Positions 30,794 through 41,174 are shown, counted from the first letter of the stretch. The stretch is DNA of 44,205 bases from an uncultured Clostridia bacterium (GCA_947177735.1 CAMWVP010000010.1:1-44205), one strand, 5' to 3'. Notes: generated by a model not told the origin, from the letters alone. Program-made: numbers and translations.

Positions 30794-30824
30794 AAAAAAA
30801 ACCACGGACAAGGGGGTGTCCGTG
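30794..30824 (-). terminator. Rho-independent terminator downstream of the AEC transporter
   Basis: On the minus strand CACGGACA and TGTCCGTG form an 8-bp stem followed by G and eight T. It lies about 200 bp after the AEC stop. The bases between (30825-31028) are AT-rich, with two TTGGGGAAAA-type repeats and no gene that I can see. Confidence 0.82.
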
Positions 30825-31028
30825 AAAGTCAAATCAATTCGCCGAATTGTTTGGGGAAAACAATTCAACTGAAAATAATTGGGGAAAATATATTAAGAAG
30901 TATGTAAGCATAACCTACAATACTATCTCGCAAAATTTATTGTAATTAGATTATAACATTTTCCGCAGCTTTTTTCAACTCTAATTTCGCACAAATTTTT
31001 CTTATCGGATTTGGCGATTTTATACAAA

Positions 31029-31994
31029 TCATGGTATGAACAATCCCTCAAGCATCTTTGCGAACGCCAGCACCAGCGGCATCGTCACGATACCCACGAC
31101 CGTTGACATCGCGAAATGGTTGGAGGCGTAGCCCTCGTTCCTGCCAAATCTGTACGCGAACATTATCGTTGCGGACGCAGTCGGAGCGGCGGCGGCGAGC
31201 ACTATCGTCTCGACGATCATCGGGCTGACCCCGAAAAGCTCCATAGGCACGTACAGCGCCGCCAGCAGCATTGGCACGATCAGCAGCTTGAACGCCTGCA
31301 AAAAGTAGATCCGCTTGTTTTTCAGCCCGCCCAGCAGCCCGGTTTTCGCGATAGTCGCGCCAGATACCAGCATGGCGAGCGGCGTGTTCATCGCGCCGAG
31401 GTGATCCAGCGGCTGCTGCACAATAGACGGCATACGCAGCCCCGTGAAAAAGAACACCAAGCCCAACACTATCGACAAGATAGCGGGCGAAACGAGTATT
31501 TTCAGCAGCGAACCGAGGCGTTCTTTGACGTTCTTGCTGCCGCCAGAGCCTCCCATCAGCACCACGCCGTGCGTCCACATAAACACGTTGAACGCCGTAA
31601 TGAACGCGGTAAGATAGAACACTCCCTCCGAACCGAACGTCGCCTGAACGAGCGGAATGCCCATAAACGCACAGTTCGAGTATCCGACCGCAAAACGCTC
31701 CACCTCGAAGTCCTTGTGCCCGGTCCTTACCATAATGTATGACGACGCGACCAGTATCGTCTGCCCGATAAACGCCAGCAGCAGCGCGTACATCAGCCCT
31801 CTGAACAGAGCGGGGTCAAAGTCGGTCTGATAGGCGTTGAAGATCACTATCGGGTTGATGACGGTCAGCGCGATATTCGAGAGCTGCCGCACAGCCTCGT
31901 CGCCGAGAAGCTTCTTCTTGTACAGAAAATACCCGACCGCGAGCAGTATGAACATCACCGCCGCCTGAAATGCTATTACAAGCGCGGACTTCAT
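31029..31994 (-). CDS. AEC-family (auxin efflux carrier-like) transporter
   Basis: 321 residues with about ten membrane spans in two inverted halves. The N-terminal half has ALTVINPIVIFNAYQTDFD, and the second half has PLAMLVSGATIAKTG and AAAAPTASATIMFAYRFG, which are typical of this family. Bacterial members export organic acids and similar small molecules; the substrate here is unknown. It overlaps bioY by 4 bp (ATGA) and ends a long operon. Confidence 0.88.
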   Translation of the reverse strand: MKSALVIAFQAAVMFILLAVGYFLYKKKLLGDEAVRQLSNIALTVINPIVIFNAYQTDFDPALFRGLMYALLLAFIGQTILVASSYIMVRTGHKDFEVERFAVGYSNCAFMGIPLVQATFGSEGVFYLTAFITAFNVFMWTHGVVLMGGSGGSKNVKERLGSLLKILVSPAILSIVLGLVFFFTGLRMPSIVQQPLDHLGAMNTPLAMLVSGATIAKTGLLGGLKNKRIYFLQAFKLLIVPMLLAALYVPMELFGVSPMIVETIVLAAAAPTASATIMFAYRFGRNEGYASNHFAMSTVVGIVTMPLVLAFAKMLEGLFIP

Positions 31995-32557
31995 TTATCC
32001 AAACCCTCGATCACGGCGTTCAGACGCGATCTGAGCGGTACGGATACCGCCGTTGCCAATACCATCTTGAGCGTATCCCCGATGAGGAACGGCACAACGC
32101 AGCTCATAAGCGCGGCTCCGAGCGGCGTACCGTTCATTATCATATACCACGCCGTTCCGAACGCGTACATCACCGCCGTGCCGAGCACCATTCCGATGGG
32201 CATCAGCCAGCGCTTTTTCGCGGATCTGTCCGCGAATATCCCCGTCAGCAGCACAAGCGGGATATACCCGATTATGTAGCCGCCCGTAGGACCGAACAGC
32301 TTGGCAAAACCGCCCGAAAATGCCGTAAATACGGGTAGTCCGATAGCTCCAAGCAGTATATACACGCATACCGCGACTGTTCCGCGCTTGCCGCCGAGCA
32401 TTGCGCCCGTCAGATAAATGGCAAACGTTCCCAATGATATCGGCACAAGCCCGGGCATAGGTATCGCATACGGCGCGGCAACACAGATAAGCGCAGCAAA
32501 AATCGCCATAAATACCATGCTTCTTATATTAAATAAGTCCTTTTTCGCCGTTTTCAT
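31991..32557 (-). CDS. bioY: Biotin transporter BioY
   Basis: 188 residues with about six membrane spans. MVFMAIFAALICVAAPYAIP, PISLGTFAIYLTGAMLGGKRG and the conserved loop LGAIGLPVFTAFSGGFAKLFGPTGGYIIGY are diagnostic of BioY. It binds biotin alone or with a shared ECF module, which is not in this window. The start follows AGGAGATTTTATT. It sits directly after a TetR-type regulator that may control it. No BirA site was recognised. Confidence 0.93.
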   Translation of the reverse strand: MKTAKKDLFNIRSMVFMAIFAALICVAAPYAIPMPGLVPISLGTFAIYLTGAMLGGKRGTVAVCVYILLGAIGLPVFTAFSGGFAKLFGPTGGYIIGYIPLVLLTGIFADRSAKKRWLMPIGMVLGTAVMYAFGTAWYMIMNGTPLGAALMSCVVPFLIGDTLKMVLATAVSVPLRSRLNAVIEGLDK

Positions 32558-32573
32558 AATAAAATCTCCTAAC

Positions 32574-33167
32574 TTATTTTAACCGCAGCTCGGACAGCTT
32601 TTCCTCCGAGACGAACGCCGACAGACCCTTTGTCGTCATTTTCACGGCGACCTCCGTCAGGAAGTCCAGATCGCCCGTGCAGCCGCCGTCGAACCACGCC
32701 GAATACAGCGACAGCACTCCCGAGACCGTAAACTCCGCGGCAGCGCTCAGCGTTGCCTCATCGTCCACGGCTCCGACGTTTTTAAGCGACACCGATATCA
32801 TTCTGCACAGCATAGCCTTGATCTTGCCGTTGCTGAACAGATCGGAGTTGAGCTTCATCAGCCCCATAAAGAACTCCTGCCGCTGCTCGATAACCGCGCT
32901 TATGTCGCGTATCGCCGCGCCGACGTCCAGCACGCTCTTATTGCCGGTGCGCATTATAGCGGAGAACTCGCCGAGTATCTCATTCTCGAGTTCCTCTATA
33001 ACGTCGCTTATCTCGCGGTAATGGCGGTAAAAGGTCTTGCGGTTTATCTCGGCGCGCGCGCATATCTCCGAAACGGTGATCTTTGCCAGCGGCTTTTCCG
33101 ACATCAGACCGAAAAGCGTGTTGCGGATAGCGCGGCGCGACTTGATAACTCTAAGATCGTCAGACAT
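32574..33167 (-). CDS. TetR/AcrR-family transcriptional regulator
   Basis: 197 residues. The N-terminal helix-turn-helix reads KITVSEICARAEINRKTFYRHY (residues about 29-50), the standard TetR DNA-binding signature. The C-terminal helical domain would bind a ligand or form the dimer. The start shares one base with the yajC stop (TAATG). Its place before bioY and the AEC transporter suggests that it senses something related to their cargo, but no operator was identified. Confidence 0.88.
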   Translation of the reverse strand: MSDDLRVIKSRRAIRNTLFGLMSEKPLAKITVSEICARAEINRKTFYRHYREISDVIEELENEILGEFSAIMRTGNKSVLDVGAAIRDISAVIEQRQEFFMGLMKLNSDLFSNGKIKAMLCRMISVSLKNVGAVDDEATLSAAAEFTVSGVLSLYSAWFDGGCTGDLDFLTEVAVKMTTKGLSAFVSEEKLSELRLK

Positions 33168-33556
33168 TACTTGATCTCGGTCTTGCCCTTGGACTTCTTG
33201 CCCTCGATCGCGGGAGCGGAGTTCTCATGCTCGGTATTGCACTTTGCGATGGCGCTCTTTACAACGCGGATCTTGGTGCGGTCGGAGCCCGTCTCAATAA
33301 GCACGGTGTCTTTCTGTACGGACAGGACGCGCCCGATGATGCCGCCGTTTGTGACTACCTCGTCAGCCACCTGGAGGCTTTCGAGCATACTCTGCATCTC
33401 CTTGGTGCGCTTCTTTTCGGGACGAATTATCAAAAACCAGAATATCAGCACCATAAGTCCCAGCGGCAATATCGTCATAACAAGCCCCATAACGCCGCCC
33501 GCAGCGTTCGCGTCGGCTGCCGCAGATGCCTGTGCCATTAACGTAAATAAATTCAT
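33167..33556 (-). CDS. yajC: Preprotein translocase subunit YajC
   Basis: 129 residues. One membrane span (about 26-46, MTILPLGLMVLIFWFLIIRP) runs directly into RPEKKRTKEMQSMLESLQ and then GDEVVT-like VADEVVTNGGIIGRV, the classic YajC order. It assists SecDF and YidC in protein export. SecD and SecF, its usual neighbours, are not here. The start follows GGAGGACAACT. A lysine-rich tail ends the protein. Confidence 0.95.
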   Translation of the reverse strand: MNLFTLMAQASAAADANAAGGVMGLVMTILPLGLMVLIFWFLIIRPEKKRTKEMQSMLESLQVADEVVTNGGIIGRVLSVQKDTVLIETGSDRTKIRVVKSAIAKCNTEHENSAPAIEGKKSKGKTEIK

Positions 33557-33617
33557 AGTTGTCCTCCAATTTCTTTCTTATCTTAAGTGTTAATATATTG
33601 ACCCTTTCGGGTAATAA

Positions 33618-35171
33618 TTACTGCGCGTAAACGGGTATCCCCGCCTCCTCGAACGCTCTGCGAACATCCTCGAGAGCCGAGCCCGAGAAGCCCTTAACCA
33701 GCACCGCGATCTCCGCGCCGCCAAGCTCCGCCTTAGCCTTAGCGGCGAAGTCCTTTGCGGTCTGATACGCGTTCGCGGCGCCCGAGGGAGCTGCCGCTCT
33801 TTCCGCCGTTACGGTCGTACTGATTTCCGGCTCCCGGAATCCCCCGAGGCTGCTCGTCGATGACGATGCGGGTGGCGTAACGGCACTGCTTGATGAAGTT
33901 GATGACGAAGCAGGCGGTGTAACGGTGCTGCTGTGCGGGGTCGAGGAGCTCTGAACCGGCGGCGCGCTCGACGTGCTCGATGTCGTACTCGACGTACTTG
34001 TCGGTGTGCTTGGCGTGCTTACCGGCGCACTTGATGAGCTTGTCGGTGTGCTCGATGTGCTTGATGTGCTCGACGGCGCGCTTGACGTACCTGTTGTCGT
34101 CGAGCTTGCGGGCGGCGCCGACGTTGTGGTCGCGGCATAGTCGATGATTATCCTCGACTCGCCCGTCTTAGCCTTGTCGGCGATTATCTCCGCGTCGGTG
34201 CAGCTCTTGTTCTCGGCGAGCAGACTCGCGGAGCTAATCTCTATCCACATCTGCGCATCCTTGCCCGAGGCGGCGGAGTTCACCGCGTCAAGCACCGTCC
34301 AAAGCGCCGAGGCGCGCTTAGCCGCGTCGGAGAGCGGCAGATTCTTCAGATATGTCGATATGTCAACGGTATGAAAAGCGGGATAGCGCGTGTCGGCGCA
34401 GATGATATACTCAAATCCCGCCGCCGTAAGCTCGTTTGTGATGTTGGTCATAAACGCCGCCGTCTCCGTCTTGAACGGCGAGAGCCACGGCTTGCCGCCC
34501 TTGGTGGGAGCGTTATCGAGCCAGTAGCCGTCTCCCGTCGCGAGCTCGTAACCGCCGTCGACGCGGTTGGGGTTCGTCCTGTCCATAAGCGTGCTTATCT
34601 TCGCCGCGGGGGTGAGCCCCGCCTTGGTGATGATATCGCTTATCTGTGCGGCAGTGAGCGTTCCCGTTATCGAGTCGGTGTCCTTAACTCCCGCGATGTC
34701 GGTCTTGTACAGGAAATGCCCCGTCTGATCCTTGAGAGTTACGGCAACGACGGTGTGACCCGCGTTCTTTGCCGCGGCAATGGCGCTGTTGAGCGACGTT
34801 GAATTCGCCGCGGCGCTCTCCGGGAGAAAATACATCGCGTCCAGGATATGCGGCTCGTCCACAACGGACGGTTCCGTGGAGCTATCCGTTGAGCTGCTTG
34901 ACGGCTCGGAGGTCTCCGAACCGTCGGAGCTGCCCGTGCTGTCCGTCACAAAACCGGAATCGGAGCTGTCGGACGGATCGGATGTGTATTGCCCTTTGTT
35001 CTGAAAGTACTCGAGGACGGGCTTTCCGATACCGTAGCCGACCACGCCGAGCGCACACGCCGCGAATATCGTCAGAATGACGGTGAGCGCCTGACGCGCT
35101 TTGCTTTTTTTCTTATTGTATAGGTTGAATTTTCTGTGCTTTATTTTGATATTTGTCTTTTTTTGTGCCAT
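33618..35171 (-). CDS. Membrane-anchored protein with DUF4015-like (glycosyl-hydrolase-fold) domain and Ser/Thr/Pro linker
   Basis: 517 residues. A basic cytoplasmic lead (1-26) and a membrane span (about 28-50) are followed by an acidic Ser-rich spacer. A barrel-like domain (about 105-345) has TLKDQTGHFLYKTDIAGV and LTPAAKISTLMDRTNP, resembling DUF4015 putative glycoside hydrolases. A low-complexity Ser/Thr/Pro stretch (about 350-460) follows, then a compact C-terminal domain of about 55 residues. Active-site residues could not be confirmed. It probably acts at the cell wall. The start at 35171 follows AAAGGAG. Confidence 0.65.
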   Translation of the reverse strand: MAQKKTNIKIKHRKFNLYNKKKSKARQALTVILTIFAACALGVVGYGIGKPVLEYFQNKGQYTSDPSDSSDSGFVTDSTGSSDGSETSEPSSSSTDSSTEPSVVDEPHILDAMYFLPESAAANSTSLNSAIAAAKNAGHTVVAVTLKDQTGHFLYKTDIAGVKDTDSITGTLTAAQISDIITKAGLTPAAKISTLMDRTNPNRVDGGYELATGDGYWLDNAPTKGGKPWLSPFKTETAAFMTNITNELTAAGFEYIICADTRYPAFHTVDISTYLKNLPLSDAAKRASALWTVLDAVNSAASGKDAQMWIEISSASLLAENKSCTDAEIIADKAKTGESRIIIDYAATTTSAPPASSTTTGTSSAPSSTSSTSSTPTSSSSAPVSTPSTPTSTSSTTSSTSSAPPVQSSSTPHSSTVTPPASSSTSSSSAVTPPASSSTSSLGGFREPEISTTVTAERAAAPSGAANAYQTAKDFAAKAKAELGGAEIAVLVKGFSGSALEDVRRAFEEAGIPVYAQ

Positions 35172-35201
35172 TGCATTAACTCCTTTCGTAATATATTTTT
35201 G

Positions 35202-35798
35202 CTAAAAATCAGCAGTATATCCAACCAGAACGTTAAACGCCAGCGAAACGATGCCGATATATATAAGCATTATCGGATATCCGCGGAAAATGCGCGGTAT
35301 CTTTTCCGAATCCAGCCGCTCGTGCGCTATGTTTAGCATAAAGCAGGCGAGGAAGAACCCGATTCCCGTGCCGAAGCCGTAGCCGATGTAGCTCGCGAGA
35401 TCGCTGCCGTAATTGGAGTTCAGGAACAGCGCGCCGATAACGGTGCAGTTGAACACCGCGAGGCTCGCGTATTGCTTGACCTTGCGGAACAGCTTGTGGA
35501 AGAACTTCCACAGTATCAGCAATCCCGCGATATACAGCACGCCGATTATCCCGACGTATATCAGCGGCATATACAGATTCCCGTTCGTCAGCGGCATAAC
35601 GAGTTTGTCAAAGAAGTACGAGACCGCGCTCGCGAGCGTCGTCATAGCGGTTATACCGAACGTAAAGCCTATGACGTGCGATTCCTTACGCGACGCGTAG
35701 ATCGCGACGTTCGCGCCGAACGCCCTGTCGAATATCGCGTTCTGCATAAACACGGAAAGCATTGTCAGACTCACTATTTTTGCAAATATCTCATTCAT
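35202..35798 (-). CDS. rnfA: RnfA-like membrane subunit (Rnf-Nqr family), one cluster Cys missing
   Basis: 198 residues with six membrane spans. The C-terminal part (HERLDSEKIPRIFRGYPI then IVSLAFNVLVG) is clearly RnfA. In RnfA and NqrE two cysteines help hold a membrane [2Fe-2S] cluster. Here the first lies in the GLCPF position but reads FGANVA (Asn30), while the second is kept (Cys118 in FNCTVIG). It overlaps rnfE by 4 bp. The start at 35798 matches the family; the longer frame reads back through rnfE. Confidence 0.88.
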   Translation of the reverse strand: MNEIFAKIVSLTMLSVFMQNAIFDRAFGANVAIYASRKESHVIGFTFGITAMTTLASAVSYFFDKLVMPLTNGNLYMPLIYVGIIGVLYIAGLLILWKFFHKLFRKVKQYASLAVFNCTVIGALFLNSNYGSDLASYIGYGFGTGIGFFLACFMLNIAHERLDSEKIPRIFRGYPIMLIYIGIVSLAFNVLVGYTADF

Positions 35799-36406
35799 AC
35801 GCCGCGCTCCTTTCTCGGAGCTCGTTTGCCCGAGATCCCTCTGCAAACCGCCGCCATTATCCCGACGAGTATAAATCCGAAGAACGGCGATTTCGCCGCG
35901 GGCACAACGGGCTCGCACAGATGGAAGCCGCAGACCGTGCCGTATGCCAGCACCTCGCGCAGCACGCCCACCAGAAACGCCACGACCGCGTAGCCGATAA
36001 CGTAAATGAAAGCGTCCAGCACCATCTCTCCGTAGGGCTTGAGGTAGAAACGCGTTTCCGTCTTGGCCAGCAGGAACGAATTGACTACCAGCAGCTCCAC
36101 ATACAGCATAACTCCCGACGAAACGTTGGGGAACAGCTTTGCGATGCAAAGCGCCGTCGGTATATACATGACCGCCGCGACCACCGCGTACAGCAGGATA
36201 CGCACCGTATACACTATCTTCCGCGGAATAAAGCGGCAGAGCAGTATGCTCGTGTACGATATCAGGAAAAAGCTCACCACCAGCACCGCCGCGCGCTCGA
36301 CCGAGGTCGCCGCAACGATGACGGGCGCGGTAACGAGACCGCTCATGAGCACGATGTTCTGACGCAGCAGACCGTCCGCGCTGACAGAAAATTTACTTTT
36401 TTTCAT
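35795..36406 (-). CDS. rnfE: RnfE-like membrane subunit (Rnf-Nqr family), both cluster Cys missing
   Basis: 203 residues with about six membrane spans. LLRQNIVLMSGLVTAPV and REVLAYGTVCGF align with RnfE/NqrD. The two positions that carry the cluster cysteines in RnfE are Ala27 (TAPV instead of GLCP) and Ser110 (VVNSFL instead of TNCIV). The electron path across the membrane known for Rnf is therefore probably absent or altered. It overlaps rnfD by 14 bp, where rnfG would normally lie between the two. Confidence 0.85.
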   Translation of the reverse strand: MKKSKFSVSADGLLRQNIVLMSGLVTAPVIVAATSVERAAVLVVSFFLISYTSILLCRFIPRKIVYTVRILLYAVVAAVMYIPTALCIAKLFPNVSSGVMLYVELLVVNSFLLAKTETRFYLKPYGEMVLDAFIYVIGYAVVAFLVGVLREVLAYGTVCGFHLCEPVVPAAKSPFFGFILVGIMAAVCRGISGKRAPRKERGV

Positions 36407-37499
36407 TGCGGTCCTCCTTGCGGCGTCTGCGTTTTTTCTTTATCTCGCCGTCGATAGGCGGGGTGTTGAAGCGGTATTTTTCGGGCAGGACTATTTCCTG
36501 AGTATCGGTGAGCTTTATGTCGCCGCGCTGTACCTGCGTCTTGGACTTCTCGAAAGAGTTGATGTACGTCCTCTTCCAGTACACGAGATTTTCGACCACT
36601 CTGTCAAAGCTGCTGCCGAGCGCGCCAGTTATCAGCAGCGCGAACAGGAAGCTGCCCTCGGTCTGACCGAACACGCGGAACATTATCGTTATATAGCCGA
36701 GCACCATTCCGTAGATGACCCTGCCCATTGCTTTTTCGGGCATCCTGTACGGCTCCGCTGCCAGGAATACCACGCCGAACAGCAGATATCCCGAGCTCAG
36801 CTCATAGAACACCGACTGCATACCCGAAACGTTTATCCTCGGGAAAAAGAACGCCAGCACTCCCGCCGTCACAAGGCAGGAGATTACGGCGCAGCCGCTG
36901 TTGGAGCGGTGTATCACCATACAAATGCCGCAGACCAGTATGACAAGAATATAAACCGTGCCGAGCGCTCCCGGCACAAAGCCCATAAGGATATCCCATA
37001 AGCTGCCCGTCGGGGTGTTCCCGAGCTTCAGCGAGTACTCCACCGAACGTGTGAGGATGTCGGTATACTCCTCGAAAACGGGTATCTTCTCGCCGTATTT
37101 GGGCGAGTAAAGCAGCTCTGTCGGATAACAGATTATCAAGAACGCCACCGCTATCGCGGGCGGACAGAATACGATGTTGTCGGAGCCGCCGAACAGGTGC
37201 TTGCCCATAGCTATGCAGATGACCGCCGACAGCGCAACCAGCGCAAACGGCACCGACACCGGCATCATAAGCGCTGCCGCGAGCCCCCAGAACGGCACCG
37301 CCATATCCCTCGGGCTGTACGGTATCCTCCGCATAAGACAGCACAGCAGATCGACCGCCATACATAACACGACGCTCAGCACGCCCACCGCCAACGCACG
37401 CATTCCCTGCAACCACGTCGACAGCACAAGCAACATCGCCATTATCACAAAACGCTCGAGATAGACCTTGTTTGGCTCCCGTGCAGTAAAAATCGTCAT
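36393..37499 (-). CDS. rnfD: RnfD-like membrane subunit with altered flavin site
   Basis: 368 residues, about nine membrane spans. GKHLFGGSDNIVFCPPAIAVAFL matches the RnfD/NqrB core. RnfD carries FMN covalently on the Thr of an S-G-A-T-type motif preceded by Asp. Here the aligned stretch reads LKLGNTPTGSLW (Thr162), so the ApbE recognition motif is not intact. A charged cytoplasmic C-terminal tail of about 55 residues (ending in Lys/Arg clusters) is extra. It begins immediately after the rpe stop. Confidence 0.85.
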   Translation of the reverse strand: MTIFTAREPNKVYLERFVIMAMLLVLSTWLQGMRALAVGVLSVVLCMAVDLLCCLMRRIPYSPRDMAVPFWGLAAALMMPVSVPFALVALSAVICIAMGKHLFGGSDNIVFCPPAIAVAFLIICYPTELLYSPKYGEKIPVFEEYTDILTRSVEYSLKLGNTPTGSLWDILMGFVPGALGTVYILVILVCGICMVIHRSNSGCAVISCLVTAGVLAFFFPRINVSGMQSVFYELSSGYLLFGVVFLAAEPYRMPEKAMGRVIYGMVLGYITIMFRVFGQTEGSFLFALLITGALGSSFDRVVENLVYWKRTYINSFEKSKTQVQRGDIKLTDTQEIVLPEKYRFNTPPIDGEIKKKRRRRKEDRNEKK

Positions 37500-38159
37500 T
37501 TAAAGAGTTCCTTTCAGCGCGGCATTCACCGCTTTCATATCGTCCGCCTTAAACAGACCCGTACCCGCGACCAGGACGTTTGCGCCCGCTTTTTTTGCGT
37601 CCGCTCCCGTCTTTTCGTTGACGCCGCCGTCGACCTGTATATCGAGCGACGGAAAGCCGTTTTCGTCGGCGTATCCGCGCAGTTTTTTCACTTTTTCGAG
37701 CATTTCCGCGATAAAGCCCTGACCGCCGTAGCCCGGCTCGACCGTCATCACCAATACCATATCGCACAACGGCAGGTACGCAAACGCGTCCTCTATCGGA
37801 GTATTCGGCTTGACCGCAAGCGCGGGCGACTTTCCAAGCTCGCGTATGTGCTTCAGACACGCGCCGATATCGCACGGGCTCTCAATGTGGATATCGATGA
37901 TATCCGCGCCCGCCTCGGCGAAAAACCTCGCCTGCCTGTCGGGATTGTCCACCATCAGGTGCACGTCAAGCGGCTTGTCCGTTATGCCGCGCACCCGTTT
38001 CAGCACCGGTTCGCCGTAGGTGAGCTGCTCGACAAAATGCCCGTCCATAACGTCAAAATGTATCCAGTCAACGCCCGCGTCCTCGCAGCGACGTATCTCC
38101 TCCGCCATTCTCGTCATATCGCTCGCCAGCAGCGAGGCGGAAATTTTTATATCGTTAAT
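37500..38159 (-). CDS. rpe: Ribulose-phosphate 3-epimerase, probable AUU start
   Basis: 219 residues if started at ATT 38159. HFDVMDGHFV, DVHLMVDNP, MTVEPGYGGQGF and IQVDGGVN carry the metal and substrate residues of this TIM barrel. The first ATG (38117) would give 205 aa and lose strand one (KISASLLASD), including its conserved substrate Ser. In frame upstream, ATT-AAC-GAT-ATA-AAA-ATT restores that strand, and ATT lies 9 nt after AAGGA. It interconverts pentose-phosphate-pathway sugars. It lies 5 bp after the phosphatase gene. Confidence 0.92.
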   Translation of the reverse strand: MNDIKISASLLASDMTRMAEEIRRCEDAGVDWIHFDVMDGHFVEQLTYGEPVLKRVRGITDKPLDVHLMVDNPDRQARFFAEAGADIIDIHIESPCDIGACLKHIRELGKSPALAVKPNTPIEDAFAYLPLCDMVLVMTVEPGYGGQGFIAEMLEKVKKLRGYADENGFPSLDIQVDGGVNEKTGADAKKAGANVLVAGTGLFKADDMKAVNAALKGTL

Positions 38160-38164
38160 AGCTA

Positions 38165-39241
38165 TCAGTCCTTTTTGACCGCAATAAGCGGAATTATCAT
38201 CTCGTCCTTAGTCAGCCCCGCGTGTGCGCCGACAAAGTTTTTGCTGTCCATATTGTATATCGAAACATCGTCGATCGCAACCGCGATATAGTCGCCCAGC
38301 ATTCCGTCAAAGTGCGGGTGCGGAGCTCCCTTGCCGAACAACTGCCGCTCCTTGACCTCCGCCTTTGACATCAGCATAAACTTCCCATCAAAATGCTCCT
38401 TGAACGCCGCTTTTAGCTGCTCCTCCATTCCGTCCTTAACGAACAGGTTAAGGCAGCGCGGCTCTATCGACGGCATTCTCACCAGACACTCCATTATATC
38501 GGGATAGTGCGTAACTACCGCCTTCGGGCTGTCGATATGCCCGTGATCCGCCGTGATGAGAAGCAGCGTATCGGTCAGCTCATTAGCAAGCTCCTCGACC
38601 GCTTTTTCAAGCTCGCGAACCTTAGTCTTTGCAGACTCGCCGAAGCAGCCCTTGCGGTGCATTACGGTATCGGGCTGATCCCAATACGCATGAATGTACT
38701 TTTCGCCGTCCTCCGCGCACAGACGCTTGATCTCGCGGCAGAACGCGCCGAAATCCTCGGGATAAGGCTCGGTAAACGGCGCGCGATAGTGCGCTCCAAA
38801 GCCCGCGTCCTTTATACGGTCGTAGATACTCCAATAAGGCACATACTTCCATGCAAGTCTCTCGCCATTTATATCAACAAAATACTCAATGTTCTCATCG
38901 ACCTCGGGAAAATAGCACGACCAGCCCAGCCACGCCGACTGCACGGGGAAAAGCCCGCTGTCCATTGCCGTAGTCGCGGCGACGGTGGTCGGCGGAAACA
39001 CCGAGGAATACGTCCCCACGAGATGACTGCGAAAAAAGCCGTCGGGCGCGAGATTCGCCTCGATGATATTATTGCCCATTCCGTCCAAAAGCAACACTAC
39101 AACATTCTTATATCGTCTCTCCGAAAGCAGACTGTCCGCGAGCGACAAACCGGGATTGGGCGGCGTAACTCCGAAATGCTTCATCACCGAGCAGGAGAGG
39201 TTGGCTATACAATTGTCATAATCGGGATATAAAATTTCCAT
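38165..39241 (-). CDS. Alkaline-phosphatase-superfamily hydrolase (type I phosphodiesterase-like)
   Basis: 358 residues. The two-metal site is visible: LLLDGMG (first Asp), the nucleophile Thr in FPPTTVAAT, DQPDTVMH, TADHGH and GAHAG. This is the layout of nucleotide pyrophosphatase/phosphodiesterases and related cofactor-independent enzymes. There is no signal peptide, so it is probably cytoplasmic. The substrate is not evident. It is first in the ten-gene minus-strand run with its promoter at 39308-39336. Confidence 0.87.
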   Translation of the reverse strand: MEILYPDYDNCIANLSCSVMKHFGVTPPNPGLSLADSLLSERRYKNVVVLLLDGMGNNIIEANLAPDGFFRSHLVGTYSSVFPPTTVAATTAMDSGLFPVQSAWLGWSCYFPEVDENIEYFVDINGERLAWKYVPYWSIYDRIKDAGFGAHYRAPFTEPYPEDFGAFCREIKRLCAEDGEKYIHAYWDQPDTVMHRKGCFGESAKTKVRELEKAVEELANELTDTLLLITADHGHIDSPKAVVTHYPDIMECLVRMPSIEPRCLNLFVKDGMEEQLKAAFKEHFDGKFMLMSKAEVKERQLFGKGAPHPHFDGMLGDYIAVAIDDVSIYNMDSKNFVGAHAGLTKDEMIIPLIAVKKD

Positions 39242-39307
39242 ATTTTGCCTCCATTCCTGCTTTTGCCGAATAAACCGGTAAAATCCACTTTTACACCATA
39301 CAAATAT

Positions 39308-39336
39308 ATTCTATAATAAAAATGCCGTTAAGTCAA
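39308..39336 (-). promoter_or_regulatory. Promoter for the phosphatase-rpe-rnf operon
   Basis: TTGACT (39331-39336) and TAGAAT (39308-39313) on the minus strand, 17 bp apart, about 65 bp before the phosphatase start. It is divergent from guaB. No other clear promoter was seen before 31029, so it may drive all ten genes. Confidence 0.7.
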
Positions 39337-39399
39337 GAAGTAAATCCATTTTTTCTCGGATTTTTTGTCAAGTGCGTTAAAATGTTCCAAACTCGTTGA

Positions 39400-40998
<1,599 letters not shown>

Positions 40999-41006
40999 GA
41001 TTAATC

Positions 41007-41037
41007 GAGTTTTCCCCGCCGCCGGCGGGGAAAACTC
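41007..41037. repeat. GC-rich palindromic hairpin after guaB
   Basis: GAGTTTTCCCCGCC and GGCGGGGAAAACTC form a perfect 14-bp stem with a 3-nt loop. No T tract follows in either direction. It shares the CCCCGCC-N3-GGCGGGG centre with the hairpin at 44166-44198, although the outer arms differ. Confidence 0.6.
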
Positions 41038-41119
41038 ATAAAAAAATGCTTTAAATAAAAATTATTTGTAGTTTACGCAAAAAAGCGGCGTCGGGATTAG
41101 GAAGTGTACGATATAAGTA

Positions 41120-41157
41120 TTGCGGTGTCGAGCGAAAACGCTTGACACCGCAATTTT
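41120..41157. terminator. Bidirectional terminator between guaB and copA
   Basis: TTGCGGTGTCGAGCG and CGCTTGACACCGCAA pair (one mismatch) around AAAA, with TTTT following on the plus strand. It lies between two convergent genes, just before the copA stop at 41175. Between 41038 and 41119 I see only AT-rich sequence. Confidence 0.8.
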
Positions 41158-41174
41158 CTGTGAAACGCCTTGAT

